From Corynebacterium urinipleomorphum (GTDB taxonomy: Bacteria > Actinomycetota > Actinomycetes > Mycobacteriales > Mycobacteriaceae): a stretch of 64,000 nucleotides of DNA. The first letter of the stretch is position 1; the number at the start of each line of letters is the position of its first letter. The translations under genes and the position numbers were made by a program. The stretch spans positions 117,446 through 181,445 of the forward strand of contig NZ_LT706965.1 in NCBI RefSeq assembly GCF_900155535.1. Reading direction: 5' to 3'. Positions 62,904 to 64,000 of this stretch are shown one piece after another. The notes beneath the pieces are model-generated. The model saw nothing but the letters and a program-made list of their open reading frames with translations, was not told where the DNA came from and made no database searches.

Positions 62904-63344
62904 TTAGCGGGTGGCGAACTGGGAGGACAGGCTTTGCGCGACCGGCGCGAGGTTGCGCAGTTCCGGCAGGCCTGCCTCGGAAGACAGCTTGGAGGCCAGA
63001 TTGATGGCCTGGGTCTGCGGTGTGACCGGATCGGCCTTCACGACACCGCAGGCAAGTGCCCGGTCGCCAACGGCGTTGATGGTCGGTGCTGCCACGAGTG
63101 TGAGGGTGGCGTCAGCCCCGAACTGCTTGTTCAGGGTGGTGATGAGCTGGGAGCGGGTGGTGGTGGCGTCGACAAGCTTGGCGCCGCGCAGGAGCGTGCC
63201 GACAGAATTGCAATCCGCCGTGGTGATGCCGCTGTTCAGTGCACGGACGAGCTGGGCAGTGTTGTTCTGGGCTTCAGCGTGCACAGCGCCCGTGGCGGTG
63301 ATTGCGGTGATGGCGGCTGCGATGGCGAAAGTGCGGAAACGCAT
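62904..63344 (-). CDS. Secreted PorB-like alpha-helical protein
   Basis: 146 aa from ATG 63344. Signal peptide MRFRTFAIAAAITAITATG... ending AEAQ, then a small helical domain with two Cys (Cys in TTADCNSV and ALACGVVKAD). The CGVVKADxxxxxxxxxxxSKLSS pattern resembles corynebacterial PorB/PorC anion channels of the mycolate outer membrane, and in Corynebacterium glutamicum porB/porC lie near mazG and eno as I recall. Channel function is inferred. Divergent from the transglycosylase gene. Confidence 0.65.
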   Translation of the reverse strand: MRFRTFAIAAAITAITATGAVHAEAQNNTAQLVRALNSGITTADCNSVGTLLRGAKLVDATTTRSQLITTLNKQFGADATLTLVAAPTINAVGDRALACGVVKADPVTPQTQAINLASKLSSEAGLPELRNLAPVAQSLSSQFATR

Positions 63345-63503
63345 GGTGGAGGAGACCTTTCGGCAGGGTGTGCGGGGAAGATGAGCATCTGGTTTCACAG
63401 ACAAACGCTGATACTACAGTGACTGAGGTGAGAATTGTGACTTGAATGTGAAAATTCATGGGCAAGCGTGGGTGGGGAAGTTGGGGCGGTAGAGTGAGCG
63501 ATC

Positions 63504-64000
63504 GTGAATCCGTCTCGTAGAACTCCCGGCCGCCCGCGCTTTGCCGTCGGCTGCGGGTGCGGGGCGGTGATGGTCGTGGTGATGGCGATTGTGCTGATCA
63601 TCTCCCTGCTTCTATGGTTGTTCAGCATTCTCGACGCGCCGCTGAGCAGGAAAGAGCGGGTGCCGGTACCCGCTGACGTGCCGCCGGCGGCCGCGGTGAG
63701 CCCGCCGGAAATTGATGTGCACGGGCCGGGCCGTACGTCCGATCTGCTCGCCGACTGGGCCGCGCCGATCGCAGACGACATTGAGGTCTCCGCGCAAGCG
63801 GTGCGCGCCTATGGCAACGCGGAATTGATTGCGCGGGACGCGTGGCCGGAGTGCCACCTCCACTGGAACACTCTCGCCGGCTTGGGGTGGGTGGAAACGC
63901 GCCACGGCACCTACAGCGGAAAGATTGCGGCGGGGGCGCGACTGGAGGAAGCTGGGAGGGCGGTTCCGCCGGACAATGGGGCCGCGGCGGGCGGGGCAGG
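63504..64000 (+). CDS. LpqU-like lytic murein transglycosylase (partial)
   Basis: Runs off the window after about 165 codons. GTG 63504. A basic N-terminus is followed by a membrane helix (VMVVVMAIVLIISLLLWLF) and a Pro-rich linker, then the start of a lytic transglycosylase domain: RAYGNAELIARDAWPECHL and NTLAGLGWVETRHGTYSG, where the Glu of GWVET is the expected catalytic acid. It would cut peptidoglycan glycan strands. The position after mazG matches mycobacterial lpqU. Confidence 0.85.
   Translation, partial: MNPSRRTPGRPRFAVGCGCGAVMVVVMAIVLIISLLLWLFSILDAPLSRKERVPVPADVPPAAAVSPPEIDVHGPGRTSDLLADWAAPIADDIEVSAQAVRAYGNAELIARDAWPECHLHWNTLAGLGWVETRHGTYSGKIAAGARLEEAGRAVPPDNGAAAGGA

Noticed and set aside
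1..64000. tRNA genes, rRNA, CRISPR arrays, insertion sequences, prophage
   Set aside because: Looked for cloverleaf-like and CCA-ended sequences in gaps, regular repeats and transposase motifs; none was convincing. Gaps are nearly all under 150 bases.

Overview
The window looks like a chromosomal segment of a Corynebacterium species (Actinobacteria, Mycobacteriales). The sequence is GC-rich and codon use is that of a high-GC actinobacterium, with many GTG and some TTG starts. The gene order matches the part of corynebacterial and mycobacterial chromosomes running proA-nadD-rsfS-gpgP-degV-comEA-comEC-holA-rpsT-lepA, then ectP, brnQ, aecD, treS, malQ, fadD, hemW-hrcA-dnaJ2-rsmE-phoH-ybeY-era-recO-uppS, zur-glyS-dgt-dnaG. 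I cannot name the species from the sequence alone. I saw no rRNA, tRNA, CRISPR array or intact insertion sequence.

Layout. 1-6.5 kb: end of proA, a small secreted protein, nadD, rsfS, gpgP, degV, then the competence genes comEA and comEC (comEC is interrupted by a -1 frameshift) and holA. 6.5-14.1 kb: an ankyrin protein, a LysE exporter, a secreted esterase, rpsT with a clear terminator, an orphan PemK/MazF-type protein, a membrane protein, lepA and a BCCT osmolyte transporter. 14.1-24.7 kb: an S33 peptidase, ribokinase, a highly codon-biased secreted PAP2 phosphatase, and a five-gene unit (LLM flavin monooxygenase plus a peptide-type ABC importer) whose first gene has its ribosome-binding site inside a strong hairpin; then brnQ. 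24.7-36.7 kb: a DUF222-HNH protein preceded by a LexA-like SOS box, the aecD-treS-maltokinase operon, an ABC exporter, a lipoprotein, idi, a carboxylesterase, two micro-membrane proteins and malQ. 36.8-51.7 kb: fadD and a long co-directional run from hemW to a ferritin-like/VIT protein, with genes joined by 1-4 base overlaps; hrcA carries a CIRCE element over its own ribosome-binding site, and a second pyridoxal-kinase gene reads without a stop into era. 51.6-64 kb: zur and its ArsR partner, glyS, two small proteins, a TPM-domain protein, dgt, an AbiEi-like protein with repeated operator-like sequences, a barnase-barstar pair, dnaG lacking most zinc ligands, mazG, a PorB-like protein and the start of an LpqU-like transglycosylase.

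The most striking signal belongs to no gene. The 13-base word GNCGTCGATAAGC (core CGTCGATAAGC) occurs 17 times as the exact 11-mer in 64 kb, in both orientations (9 plus, 8 minus), always inside coding sequence and spread over the whole window. Base composition predicts far less than one copy. It behaves like a DNA uptake sequence or another chromosome-wide address word, and the window also carries comEA/comEC. I know of no described function for it in Corynebacterium; its function here is inference.
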